DNA of 64,000 nt, taken from Sacculina carcini. Lineage: Eukaryota > Arthropoda > Thecostraca > Sacculinidae. The stretch is from assembly GCA_916048095.2 (NCBI GenBank), contig OU696576.1, positions 3,636,501 to 3,700,500 of the forward strand. The letters run 5' to 3'. Each line of letters begins with the position of its first letter. Position 1 is the first letter of the stretch. The notes under the pieces are model-generated. The model was given only the letters and a program-made list of their open reading frames with translations. It did not search any database and was not told the origin of the DNA. The position numbers and the translations under genes were made by a program. Positions 44,490 to 54,483 of the stretch are shown here, in pieces.

Positions 44490-46399
44490 ATTCGGATCCA
44501 TCCAGGATGAAGTTGGTTGAGCGTAATGAGGGGCAGGACAGCTTCAGAGAAGTCATCTTCTCTGAGGCTGAAAAACAGGCTATTTTCCACAGCGTACACT
44601 CAGAAGGGGGACATATGGGTAGGACGAAAACGTTCGAGAGAATCCAATCACAGTTTTACTGGGAGGGGATGAAGAAGTATGTGGCCGATGCCATTGCCCA
44701 TTGTGATAGGTGTCAAAGATTGGGGGATATAAAAACAATGGCCCCGGAGCATACACCGATTAGGACGAACGACACGTGGGAGGTGGTGGGTATAGATCTT
44801 GTGGGACCACTTCCCGAGACACCAAGGGGAAATAGGTATATCCTGACCGCCACAGACCTTTATTCAAAGTGCGTCTCAGCATTCCCCCTACAAGCCAAGT
44901 CAGCCGATCAGGTTTCCCACCACATCCAGACAATGTTTCACATTTTCGGGCCCCCCAAGAAAATAATAACAGATCAGGGTAGGGAGTTCTGTAATCAGGT
45001 GAATGAAGTGTTGTTTCAGGTGTTCCAGGTGAAACACGCTGTGACACACGCGTACCATCCGCAGACCAACGGACAGGCTGAGAGGACCAACGGCACATTG
45101 AAAAAGATCCTCATGAAGTTGTGCAATGAACAGCAGGATGACTGGGACTGTCACCTCGGTGCCGCGGCGTACGCCATGAACACCTCGGTCCAGGAATCCA
45201 CAAAATTCTCCCCCTTCTATATCATGTTCGGGAGGTGCCCTCGTTTAATGGCAGACATGCAGATCAATGACACCCCAGATTTGGACTCCCGGGTCAAGGA
45301 TATAAAACATGGTAGTGCTAGTGTAAACATTAGTGCTAATATAAAAAAAGCTCAAGAACGCCAGAAAAAAAACGTCGAGTTGAGAAAGAATAAGGGGTTT
45401 AAATCCTTCACTTTCCGGGTTGGGATGTGTGTATTGGCCCGTAATAATAGGAAGAAGGGGCGTAAGGGATCCAGGCTGGAATTCGACTGGCTTGGCCCAT
45501 ATGCGATTTCTAATATGGATTTTACATCGGCCCAACTCGAGACAACGTCAGGCAAAATTCTTTCTCGTAGAGTCGCGTTGGTCCATTTGAAGCCCTATTT
45601 AGAGTCTCAACAGATTCCTGCTCCGTCGTCTCCTGGAGTTGCTGCGGAACCGGCGGACAGTGCCCAAGACGCTGCACCTTGCGACCATGGGCTCATTTCC
45701 AATGTGCCGATTGATGCCTGCATCGCCAGCCCGTCGTCGGTCTTCACAGCGTGTGACGAATCTGAAGGTGTCACTGAACCAGCAGTCAAACGGCGCCGCA
45801 TGAATGACGCCAGACGCCCATTGACTCCATGGACGGCTGTGCCGAGCGCGTCGGACCGCATCAACATCAGCGCGACGCTTGCGGACCCGCACTGCTGGCT
45901 CAATGACACAGTCATCGATGCTGCTCAGTCGCTGTTGGCGCGGCAATTCCCGGGGGTGTCTGGCCTCCAGTCGACTGTTGTGCTTCAGGGGACCAATTAT
46001 GGCGGGTATTCGGAAGACGGGCACCTGGTTCAAATCCTCCATGTTCATGGTTCACACTGGGTAACTGTGGCTAGATTCGAAGAAACCGACCCTGGGGTGG
46101 TGTTCTATTTTGACAGTCTTTCGGCCAAATCTTCCAGGGTACCAGATTTTGTCAAAAATGTTTGTGGTGCCCTCATGTACCAAATTTCCCCAGATGGCGT
46201 CCAAATAGAGGTGGGTGGGTGCGCACAACAGTCGGACTCCAGCTCCTGCGGGCTATATGCCATCGCCAACGCGACTGCTGTCTGCTTCGGGGAATCTCCT
46301 TCCTTGTTTGCGTGGAAGCAGTCTGAGCTGCGGTCGCACTTGGACTGCTGTCTGCGCAAAGGAGTGATGGAGATGTTCCCTGTGTATCCTTTATCGTAG
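44490..46399 (+). CDS. Ginger transposase: integrase-like DDE core fused to Ulp1-type protease
   Basis: Main exon of a DNA-transposon transposase. Acceptor TTTTTACAG ends at 44489; an in-frame ATG lies just upstream at 44477, and residues are counted from it (640 aa). HHCC finger H41, H46, C76, C79. Catalytic D107, D166, E202 with 35 residues between the last two. GPY at 340-342, a hallmark of gypsy-type integrases. C-terminal cysteine-protease domain: WLND near 474, H527 in GSHWVTV, D546 in YFDSL, Q584/Q585 and C591 in SSSCGLYA. All catalytic positions are present and there are no stops. No RT or Gag is nearby. Ginger1 transposases are known to pair a gypsy-like integrase with Ulp1 or OTU domains. 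It probably acts in the nucleus on the TGTGAC-ended TIRs. Confidence 0.9.
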
Positions 46400-46799
46400 T
46401 TATTGTTTAGAATATTGTGCTTGTGTTGCATGTGTGCCAAAAAACCAAAAAAACAAAAAAAACAAAAAAGCAAAGACACGCGTTTCATAACAGAGGTGTG
46501 CGTATTATATGCATGTACTATATAATAGTGTGTATATATTGTTCGCACGTATGTATGTTTTCCAAGTGTGTCATGCGTTATGTAAATATGATGGTTATGG
46601 CTATGATCTATTACTGATTTGTATGGCTGTGATTTGTATAACTGATGTGTATAACTGTGATTTGTATGGCTGTGATTTGTATAACTGATTTGTATAACTG
46701 TGATTTGTATGGCTGTGATGTACTACTACCGCATCCTATCGATATGTATTACTGATTTGTACGGCTGTGATTTACTACTGGTTTGTGTATACACGTATG

Positions 46800-46871
<72 letters not shown>

Positions 46872-47709
46872 TGTGTGTGTGTGTATGTATTGTGTATGTG
46901 TATTGCGTGGTATTTATGGTTGTGAATGTGTGTGTGCGTGCGTGCTCCAATTACGCCCATGAAAAGCAGGCCACAGCGAGTAGCTTGGCAGCTATGATAC
47001 CCCCGCCTTTGAGCGGATAATACTTTCCATAGTGAAAGGGGGACCTGCAGCCATCGTGGACATGCATAACGTCATTTCGCTCAAATAACGCAGTGAAATA
47101 ACTTATTTTTATTTAATTAGAACATAATTGATTCATAAGAAAATTAAGAAATGGTGGTGCTTCGCTTCTAAGGCGGGCTGGGAATAAACCATGAATTGTC
47201 CAGAAACAGTAATGTATGAGACAGTTTGGTAGTTAGCAATGAATTCCATCGCAGGATTAGATCCTACTTGTGCACCAAGCATGATTCACTGCAATAGACC
47301 CCTGTGTGTGCATGCGCGCACATACACACATTGAGAACGAGTTTAACTACGCCCAAATGACTGATTTCAATAGTCACTAATCCAAAGATGGACCTTGAAG
47401 CATTTAGCCAAAATAGATGGTGCTCATCCATATAAAGACAAATCAGTGACCAACAATTTTATTCGACTTAATTACCAAACGCAATTCATAAAAATGATGA
47501 AACGCAGGCCTGTAAACATACGAAACTAAAAGGAGGAAAAATGGAAACACAGCATTCAAAACGAACCAAATCCTCTATAACTCTTGCTTGGGGGCCCTAA
47601 ATACGACTACACCACAAGAATCATAGTACAGGATTTCTCTAATATTCAATACCTAAGAAATAACCCATTGAAAAAATAACATTGTACACAAAGAAAATAT
47701 CACTTAGAT
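46400..47709. other. Ginger G4 3' non-coding region with simple repeats
   Basis: Contains a minisatellite at about 46610-46790 (units of TGTATAACTGTGATT and variants) and a (TA)n tract. From about 46945 it is collinear with G1 near 17855 and G5 near 50100. No gene seen. Confidence 0.7.
46800..46867. repeat. (TA)n microsatellite
   Basis: About 34 TA units. Confidence 0.95.
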
Positions 47710-48581
47710 CAGTGGTTCTTAGCCTTTTTCTCTGGTTCCCCACTTCTCAATGAGCCATCTCCGTTTTCCACAACAGCGCTACAAAATTAAATACATTCAG
47801 TTGTTACATCGAAGTAAATATCATAAGGTCATAAGAAACAAAAACACATTTGTTCTTCTCTCCCACCTTTAGCTTTCCAATCGACAACACTTCCGTTCCC
47901 CATCAGCGGGGAATTCCCAAAGGTTAACAACAACAACAACAGTGTGTATTTGGTATAGCGCCCATCATCATAGGCGCGCAGACGAGTACATATGCAGAAA
48001 AACATGAAATATATACTGGCAATGCGAGCATGGGATAATACGATAATAAGAGCTCGATCACAAAACAATAAAATAAAACGCGGATTAAATCAAGGAGAAA
48101 ACGCAGAATCAAACAAACAACTACACAAAAGAGAGATCAGAGGGAGGCGAAAGGAGTCAAGGCGTGAGTGGTGGGATCAAAGGATAGATCAAAAAGATAT
48201 TTACGAAGACAAGCAGCAAATGAGTGATATGACAACGATGAGGTGATGTGAGAGGGGAGAGAGTTGTAAAGACGCGGACCGAAAAAGGAGAAAGATTTGG
48301 AAGACTACGCGGACTCATTTAAAGCGCGAGGGCAGGCTAAAGGGACAGGATGTCGAGAAGAGGGGGTTTCAGAGAGAGAAAGTACGGCATATAGATACGT
48401 AGGTTTAGTGGGACAGTGCAACACTTTAAAGATTATGGAGCAAATTTTGAAGTGAATTCTAGATTTGATGGGAAGCCAGCGGAACTTGAAGAGATAAGGA
48501 GAAGTATGGCGGCAGAAACCAGGATATGAGCAGGATTGGAACCAAATTCAGATCTCAGGATTACCTAAGTGGTTAAGAACC
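47710..48581. mobile_element. hAT-type MITE in Ginger G4, carrying a SINE-like insertion
   Basis: Left tip CAGTGGTTCTTAGCC, right tip ggttaagaacc. ACTTAGAT (8 bp) stands on both sides (47702-47709 and 48582-48589), and the empty site is visible in G1 and G5 (atatcacttagataat). The MITE body is about 240 bp without the SINE. The last few bases of the right tip appear lost. Confidence 0.75.
47938..48570 (-). repeat. SINE-like repeat copy 2, (TTG)n-tailed
   Basis: Minus strand: the body ends GGCGCTATACCAAATACAC and continues into (TTG)n. GGTTAA flanks both ends (47932-47937 and 48571-48576), splitting the MITE right tip. The body shares the agtcaaggcgtgag...ggagagagtt block with copies 1 and 3. 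Confidence 0.68.
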
Positions 48582-49013
48582 ACTTAGATAATCCTGAACG
48601 TATGCAGTTATTTTCCCGAGGGTACGGGTGATGAAAATCGATGTGAGCCTTCAACACAATAGGATAAATATCTTCCAACAGTAAAGATTTTAGAACAGAA
48701 ACCACTCCTTACAACAAAGCATAATATACAACATAATTCATCCTTACAACTTCTACTGCAAGAAAATAATACGCCGGAAGAAGACCTCAAGAAGATAAAG
48801 GCGCAAACAAAACTTATTAAATAAATGTAGACTCAGAATATGATAGCAGGAAGCTATTCAAAAAGTAAATGCAGCTTCATAACAGATAATAACAAACCAT
48901 ACAACTTTCAGTGAAGGAATTCATGGTCAGTGAAGGGACTGAATGCATTGAATGCCTTAAACGCGTCACAAGCGTCGAGGTCGCATCTTGGGCCAGGTCG
49001 CATCTTGGGCCGT

Positions 49014-49285
49014 TGTGACGGAACGGATGGCGACCTGGAACGGATGGCGACCTGACGTTTGCGACGCGTTTAAGGCATTCAATGCCTTCACTGAATATTT
49101 ATTCCTTCACTGAAACTTGTAGGGTCTGTTATGAAATTGCATTTGTTGTTTGAATAGTCTCTTGCTGTCATATTCTGAGTTCGCATTGATTTAATACGTC
49201 TTATTGGTGCCTTTATTTACTTGAGTGCTTATTCTGGTGTCATATTTTGTTGCAGTGGAAGTTGTATGGACCAATTCCAATCCAA
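49014..49285 (+). repeat. left TIR of Ginger G5
   Basis: Pairs with 51355-51630. Includes two 17-bp tip repeats, the hairpin-forming AAGGCATTCAATGCCTT word and two TTCACTGAA words. Confidence 0.9.
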
Positions 49286-50778
49286 TTCAAAACCAATTCC
49301 ATTGTTTGTTGTGTTTTGTTGTGGGAATGGCTTTGATAGCTGTTTTGTTTGTTAATACCACAGGTGATTAATAGGTTGAACTGATAAGCGCACGTTTGTT
49401 TTCTGCTGCATGTTGTTTTCAGCAATCTTTTAGCTTTCTCTTGTGTGCTTGATCTGGTTTTGATGTTACTGTATATTGTGTGTATACGTGTTTGCTACAT
49501 TGGATCCATTTTATTTATTCTTGCCGTTGATAATTTGTGCTCGCATATGTGGTTATATGCGCTAAACGAAATATATTTTTGCTTGATTGGTCTTGTTGCT
49601 TTGTTGGTTAGTACACGAGTTAAACTGTTTTCCCTGGTGATGGGCTTTATGTTGGTCAAACAGTGACGTGATTGATACGAGTGTCGAGAAAGTATTTCTG
49701 TGCTGGCCGTGACTGCGAAAACCCGTATGGCGGCCGGACCTGCGGTGTGCCAGCCGGAGCCGTGAGGCTTTGCACCCGCAAAATTACACGCGAACATAGC
49801 CTTCTCTACTGATGTGTTTAAATGCGTATGGTCAACAATCTATATATATGGTCAATATGTGGATAAAGTACGCACACTAAAAACTATTGAAGTTCATTTA
49901 ATTTAAAATCACTACTCTGGGGGATATTTACTAACATCGCTGCCCTCTTCAATAATCAAACATCAGATTATCCAGTGGGCGTCGAAGTTCAAACTGTATA
50001 GTTAGTATAACACTTGTTCAGCATCAACCAATCGGATTCTACTCAGATTAGTGTTGAACACAATGTGTGTGTGTGAATGTGTGTATGTGTATGCTCGAAT
50101 TCCGTCCATGAGAAGCAGGTCACAGCGAGCAGCGTGGCAGCTATGAGACCCCGCCTCTGAGCGGATAATACTTTCCATAGTGAAGGGGGACCTGTAGTCA
50201 TTGTGGACATGGACATCTGCATTCCACTCTGCTAGCCCCGTGGCAGAACAAGATTTGATTTAGTAAGAAATGGTGATGCTTTGATTGTAAGGCGAGCTGT
50301 AAATCAGCCATGCATTCTCAGAAACAGTCACTCAAGAGACACTTCGACAGTCAACAATGAACTAAAAAATTGCAGAAGAATCTAAGGATGAACCAAGCCT
50401 GTGGTTCACTACAAATGACTCCTATGTGAATGCGCGTGTACACCTACACACATTTAAAACGTGTGTTGGTAGCTTCGATTGGTACAGTCACCAATCGAAA
50501 AATGGGTCTTGAAGCGTTTTCCCTAAATATGCACATGCTCACGCGTAGAAAAACAAACCACCAATCAACGATTTTATTCGGTTCAATTGCCAAACAAAAC
50601 TCGTAAAAATAGTAAGAAATACAGGGCTGACAACATAATAGATGAAAAGGAGGAAAAACGAAAACAGATGGAGCATGCAATGAACACATGTAGAAAAGAC
50701 GCTCAGAACGAAATCCCCAAAAAACTCATGTTCGGGACCTACAATACGACTACACCACAAACACAGTAATGCAAGGTT

Positions 50779-51235
50779 CAGTTCAGTTCAGTTCAGTGTA
50801 TTTGTTATAGCGCCTGTCATACACGGGCGCGCAGCAGCTAAACAGTATGTACAAGCGGACAAAGCTAAACAGTTATTACAGAAACAATAAAAAGAACACA
50901 TGAATGAATAGATATTACACGATTCAAATAACACAATGAACACATGTACATAATGAGAAGAACACATTGAAGGGTGATTGAAGAACACAATAACAGAGAA
51001 CAATAAACATAATTAGACTAAAACATAGGTAAACACAAACATACATGCATTCGCGCCCACACACATATCAGAGAGAGGCAAAAGGAGTCAAGGAATGAGT
51101 CACGGGATCAAAAGGAAATTTCCACAAGATGTTTACGTAGAGAAGAGGTAAAAGATCGATACGTGAGCGAGGAGGTGATATGAGAAGGGAGCGAGTTATA
51201 TAATCGAGGACCGTAGAAGTTTCTCAAAAGTTATA
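50779..51235 (-). repeat. SINE-like repeat copy 3, (GAACT)n-tailed
   Basis: Minus strand: the body ends GGCGCTATAACAAATACAC and runs into GAACT units. The insertion point is gcaaggttc|tcaaaag, compared with the uninterrupted site in G1 near 23095-23105. Confidence 0.68.
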
Positions 51236-51354
51236 TTACTAAGACATTACTCACTGATTAATAACATTGTACACAAAGACAAATATCACTTAGATAATAA
51301 CTCAACGTCTGCAGCTATTTTCCTGAACAGAGACCAACACAACAAAACAACAAT

Positions 51355-51630
51355 GGAATTGATCCTTACAACTTCCACTGCAACGAAAATAAGACACCAT
51401 AATAAGCACTCAAGTAAATAAAGGCCCCAATAAGACTTATTAAATCAATGTGAACTTAGAATATGATAGCAAGAAACTATTAAAACAACAAATGCAATTT
51501 CATAACAGATAATAACAAACCCTATACGTTTCAGTGAAGGAATGAATGTTCGGTGAAGGCATTAAATGCCTTAAACGCGTCGCAAACGTCAGGTCGCCAT
51601 CCGTTCCAGGTCGCCATCCGTTCCGTCACA
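51355..51630 (-). repeat. right TIR of Ginger G5
   Basis: Reverse complement of 49014-49285 with scattered differences. Confidence 0.9.
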
Positions 51631-51646
51631 CCGTCACACCGTCACA
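51631..51646. repeat. two Ginger terminal octamers (CCGTCACA)
   Basis: 51631-51638 is best read as the displaced right tip of G4. 51639-51646 is a further copy, followed by CCGG. Confidence 0.8.
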
Positions 51647-51674
51647 CCGGCCATACATTGGTATGTATGGCCGG
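51647..51674. repeat. 28-bp palindrome with CCGG at both tips
   Basis: 12-bp arms CCGGCCATACAT and ATGTATGGCCGG around TGGT, abutting the Ginger octamers. Confidence 0.9.
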
Positions 51675-51819
51675 ATTGTTATAAGGTGTTTTTTTGTTAA
51701 ACTGTGTGTGACCAAATACATATGATGATGATGATGTGCTTCGAGGTTGACCTTTTTTGGCCTTTTTTCGTCGGCGGTATGGCTTATATGGCGTGAGACA
51801 CCTGGCAATCCTGGATGAC

Positions 51820-51831
51820 TGCGCATGCGCA
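51820..51831. promoter_or_regulatory. NRF-1-type palindromic motif
   Basis: TGCGCATGCGCA, a perfect match to the known NRF-1 consensus (YGCGCAYGCGCR). It lies 134 bp upstream of the candidate microprotein start. No experimental evidence is implied. Confidence 0.5.
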
Positions 51832-51964
51832 TAAGCAGCGTGCAATGTGTTGAAATATTACTGTTACATATGAGCTGTCTCGTTGATGATTGTTTGAGTG
51901 TGTTGGCAGCGGTACTTTTGTGCGATTGTCATTGAAAACAGCATGAATAATTGCTGATGTTAAG

Positions 51965-52178
51965 ATGTCTGATCTTCTCATTACGATAGCTTCTGTTGTT
52001 GGCTCCTTAGCATTTCTACTCTGCCTCATTGCTTTGGGTATGTTCAATCTGCGTGAATTGCTTGTGTCATTTCCTGCTATTATTGCTTATGCACCTGCAG
52101 TAATGATATAGTTCTTGTTATTCTCACTTTTGTATGCTAACTTTTACAGGAACACATGCAGCAGTTGCAATGAAATAA
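51965..52178 (+). CDS. candidate two-exon membrane microprotein, 33 residues
   Basis: Exon 1 51965-52037 begins MSDLLITIASVVG and is a near-continuous hydrophobic stretch (about residues 4-25). Donor G|GTATGT at 52038. Exon 2 from 52150 after CTTTTACAG reads, in the matching phase, THAAVAMK and TAA at 52176-52178. An AATAAA overlaps the stop (52177-52182) and another lies at about 52349. The peptide would be a single-pass membrane protein or a bare signal-anchor. An NRF-1-like motif lies upstream, and short upstream ATGs are present. No family was recognised. Hydrophobic frames of this size do arise by chance. The fit of donor, acceptor, phase, stop and poly(A) signal is the argument for it. 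Confidence 0.35.
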
Positions 52179-52182
52179 TAAA

Positions 52183-53012
52183 CAAAATGTGAATACTGAA
52201 ATAGGGAATTGAATAACTTGAATTTGCCAGGGCGCAGGAGGCAACGCTTTTATCTTTACTTCATATAATCTATCTGTATTTCTTCTGTGTCATACAAGAA
52301 ACTATTCAAATGTCATGTAATGTAATGTATGTAAATGTAATGTCAAACAATAAAAATCATACGATTTTTATTGTTTTATATATCTGTTTTATGTGTAGCG
52401 AATCATTCGATTGAGTAATTTCTGAAGATATATTGTGTAGGGTCAAACACAACCTAAAATGTAACGCAGAACTGGACCAATACACATTGGTTACTGGAAC
52501 ACAAGTGAAACGGAAAACGAAGCTAAACTGTCACACATGCACACACACCATCACGCATACACCTGCACACGCGCACCAAGTGACCTGCGGGCACTCATAT
52601 CACTGACCCAGTCACACACGAGCATACACTCCCACATGAAACCGGCACACACTCATACGCTCACGCGCAAGCAAGCGCTAGCAAACACGCACATACGGTC
52701 ATACGCGAATAAACGCAAGCAAACACAGTGATACAAAGCACGCATATTATATGTACATGGGCGCTTCCGGTACATGGGCCACCGCAGGGTGGTGATAGTG
52801 ATTGCACTCTTCCCATGCTACTGGTTTTGCCTGTAATTCTTAATAATAATAATAATGTGGCACTACATATGTAACCTTTATTCTGTGTGTAATATATTGG
52901 GTGCTCACGTGCCCACAGAAAGGTATATATTTTTATACAACAAATATGATAAAGGCAATAATAATGCACAAGACCTCGGAGCCCAAAGAAGCGTAACCAA
53001 ATGTATAATAAC
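52183..53012. other. no further gene seen; CA-rich and AT-rich DNA
   Basis: Includes a CA-rich stretch at 52535-52735 and ATA/AAT repeats near 52843. No coding motif. Confidence 0.5.
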
Positions 53013-53485
53013 TAGGGCTGTCAAAAGTAATAAAGTTACTTCTTACCTAAAAGTCACTTTTAATAAGCTACCTAAAACTGCATGAAAAATTGGTGTACGA
53101 TAATTATTAAAAAAGTTATTAGGTTACCAAAAGTTACTATAAAGTTATTTAAGGTATAGCAAGCAACGCGTCTTTTACTTGCCACTGTACATTTACAACT
53201 GAACTAAACTGTATATATATGTTTTCTTCATTTTCTTCTTTTATTTAAATTGTTCTTGCTTTTTTCAAGGGATATGAAAGCCTTTATGGCTTCCCCCGAC
53301 ACATGCAAATATGTTGTTTGGTGTTATTATATGTTAACTGTGTCGTTTCGAAATACAAATACAAAATACTTTTTCATCTGTGATGGAATTGGAAACCACT
53401 TGTCTGTGAGAGCATGGGTTAGGTGTGCAAGTGTGTGTGTGTGTGTGTTTGTGCGCGCGCGGCTGGTCTGTCGTGTGTTTAGGTG

Positions 53486-53767
53486 TGTTGGTGTTGACCT
53501 TGGCGAAGGTCAAAGGCCGGTTGTGTAAGCGTAGGGAGTTGGTGTGTGGAGCGGATAGTGTGCGGTTGTGCAGGTGTGTGTGGTCGTGTAGGCGTGTGTG
53601 TTGAGTAGGGTTGTGTACAATCGGGTGTATTGGTTACTGCGTCTTGTGTTGATCGTGTTCATCTTCATTCTCTTTTTCTGAATTTTTCGTCACTGTCATT
53701 CATCGCTGTGCAATAAATCGCTTGTGAGAAGCGTGTGTACAATGGCAACAAGGGCGGTGAAACAACA
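53486..53767 (+). repeat. 5' LTR of lineage B copy 3 (left edge uncertain)
   Basis: The right edge (…AACAACA, 53767) is set by the abutting primer site. A TGTTG start at 53486 would mirror it, but the edge could be up to about 90 bp further left. It contains the gag ATG at 53742. Confidence 0.5.
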
Positions 53768-53779
53768 AGCTATTTCGGC
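53768..53779 (+). promoter_or_regulatory. putative primer site complementary to tRNA-Phe 5' end, inside gag
   Basis: AGCTATTTCGGC, the same 12-mer as at 22611-22622, directly after the LTR edge CAACA. Confidence 0.65.
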
Positions 53780-54476
53780 ACCGACTTCAGCTCCAAATGT
53801 GTTGCGCTCCGACATGATGAAGAGTTTCGACGGCACAGGTGATGTGATCGCATGGCTCAAAAAAGCTGAATTGGTCGCTAAGCTTACTGGAGTCACTGAT
53901 TTGCAGTTTTGTGCCTTTATTTCTAGAGGGAGCAGCATTGGCCTTGTATCTTGAGTTGAGTGTTGAGGCTCAATCAGATTATGAGTTGATTAAGTCGAAA
54001 CTTCGAGAGGCATTTTCAAGCACTCCGGTGGATTCTTTCGTGTTATTGAAGAGTGTGATATGGCGTGGTGAGCAAGTTGATGTATATGCCAATGAAATAC
54101 GTCGGTTAGCGGGCCTGTGTGGGTTTGGAGGTGATGCATTGGAGCTCGCCGTAAAGTTGGCGTTTATCAGTGGGTTTCCAGGCAGGATCTCAGCAGGGTT
54201 GCAGGAATATGATGTGCAACAGACGACAATGGAGGCTCTTCTCACCAAGGCTCGGATACTGGCGCGGTCGGTGGTAAGTGCTGTGGCCACTGAGCCCAGC
54301 GTCGCAGCTGACACCAGTGTTTCTGCGACAGCTCAGCGCCCTGTTGAGCGGCGTAATGGGTTCGTTGGACGGTGTTTTAATTGTGGAGGTCCACATATGG
54401 CTCGTCATTGCAAGAAAAATATGCCCCGGTGTTTCAAATGTGGCACAGTTGGTCACAGGGCAGTGCACTGCCAGTT

Positions 54477-54483
54477 GGGAAAC
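54477..54483 (+). promoter_or_regulatory. -1 frameshift heptamer G GGA AAC (lineage B copy 3)
   Basis: In the Gag frame after the second zinc knuckle. The protease frame is in -1. Confidence 0.7.

Larger units (their letters stand above)
43575..49013 (+). mobile_element. Ginger G4: autonomous-type Ginger1 transposon
   Basis: Left TGTGACGG plus two copies of GGCCCAAGATGCGACCT. The right end has the inverse pair and stops at CCGT (49010-49013), where Ginger G5 is inserted. The final CCGTCACA of G4 reappears after G5 at 51631-51638. It encodes an integrase-like transposase with a Ulp1 domain. Non-coding parts match G1 and G5. The left TIR is conserved for only about 80 bp, while the right one is full length. 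Confidence 0.87.
49014..51630 (+). mobile_element. Ginger G5: internally deleted, non-autonomous Ginger1-like transposon
   Basis: 2617 bp, TGTGACGG...CCGTCACA, TIRs about 275 bp, tip repeats GGAACGGATGGCGACCT twice. CCGT on both sides (49010-49013 and 51631-51634). The internal DNA matches the transposase-free parts of G4, with the coding region removed at about 50050 (attagtgttg|aacaca). No coding frame. It carries SINE-like copy 3. It is inserted in the right tip of G4. Confidence 0.92.

Noticed and set aside
44477..46399. An LTR-retrotransposon integrase
   Set aside because: There is no RT, protease or gag upstream, the protein has a C-terminal Ulp1-like domain, and the element ends in TIRs with CCGT flanks, all pointing to Ginger.
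46700..47020. Tyr/Ile repeat protein
   Set aside because: Translation of the (TA)n tract.
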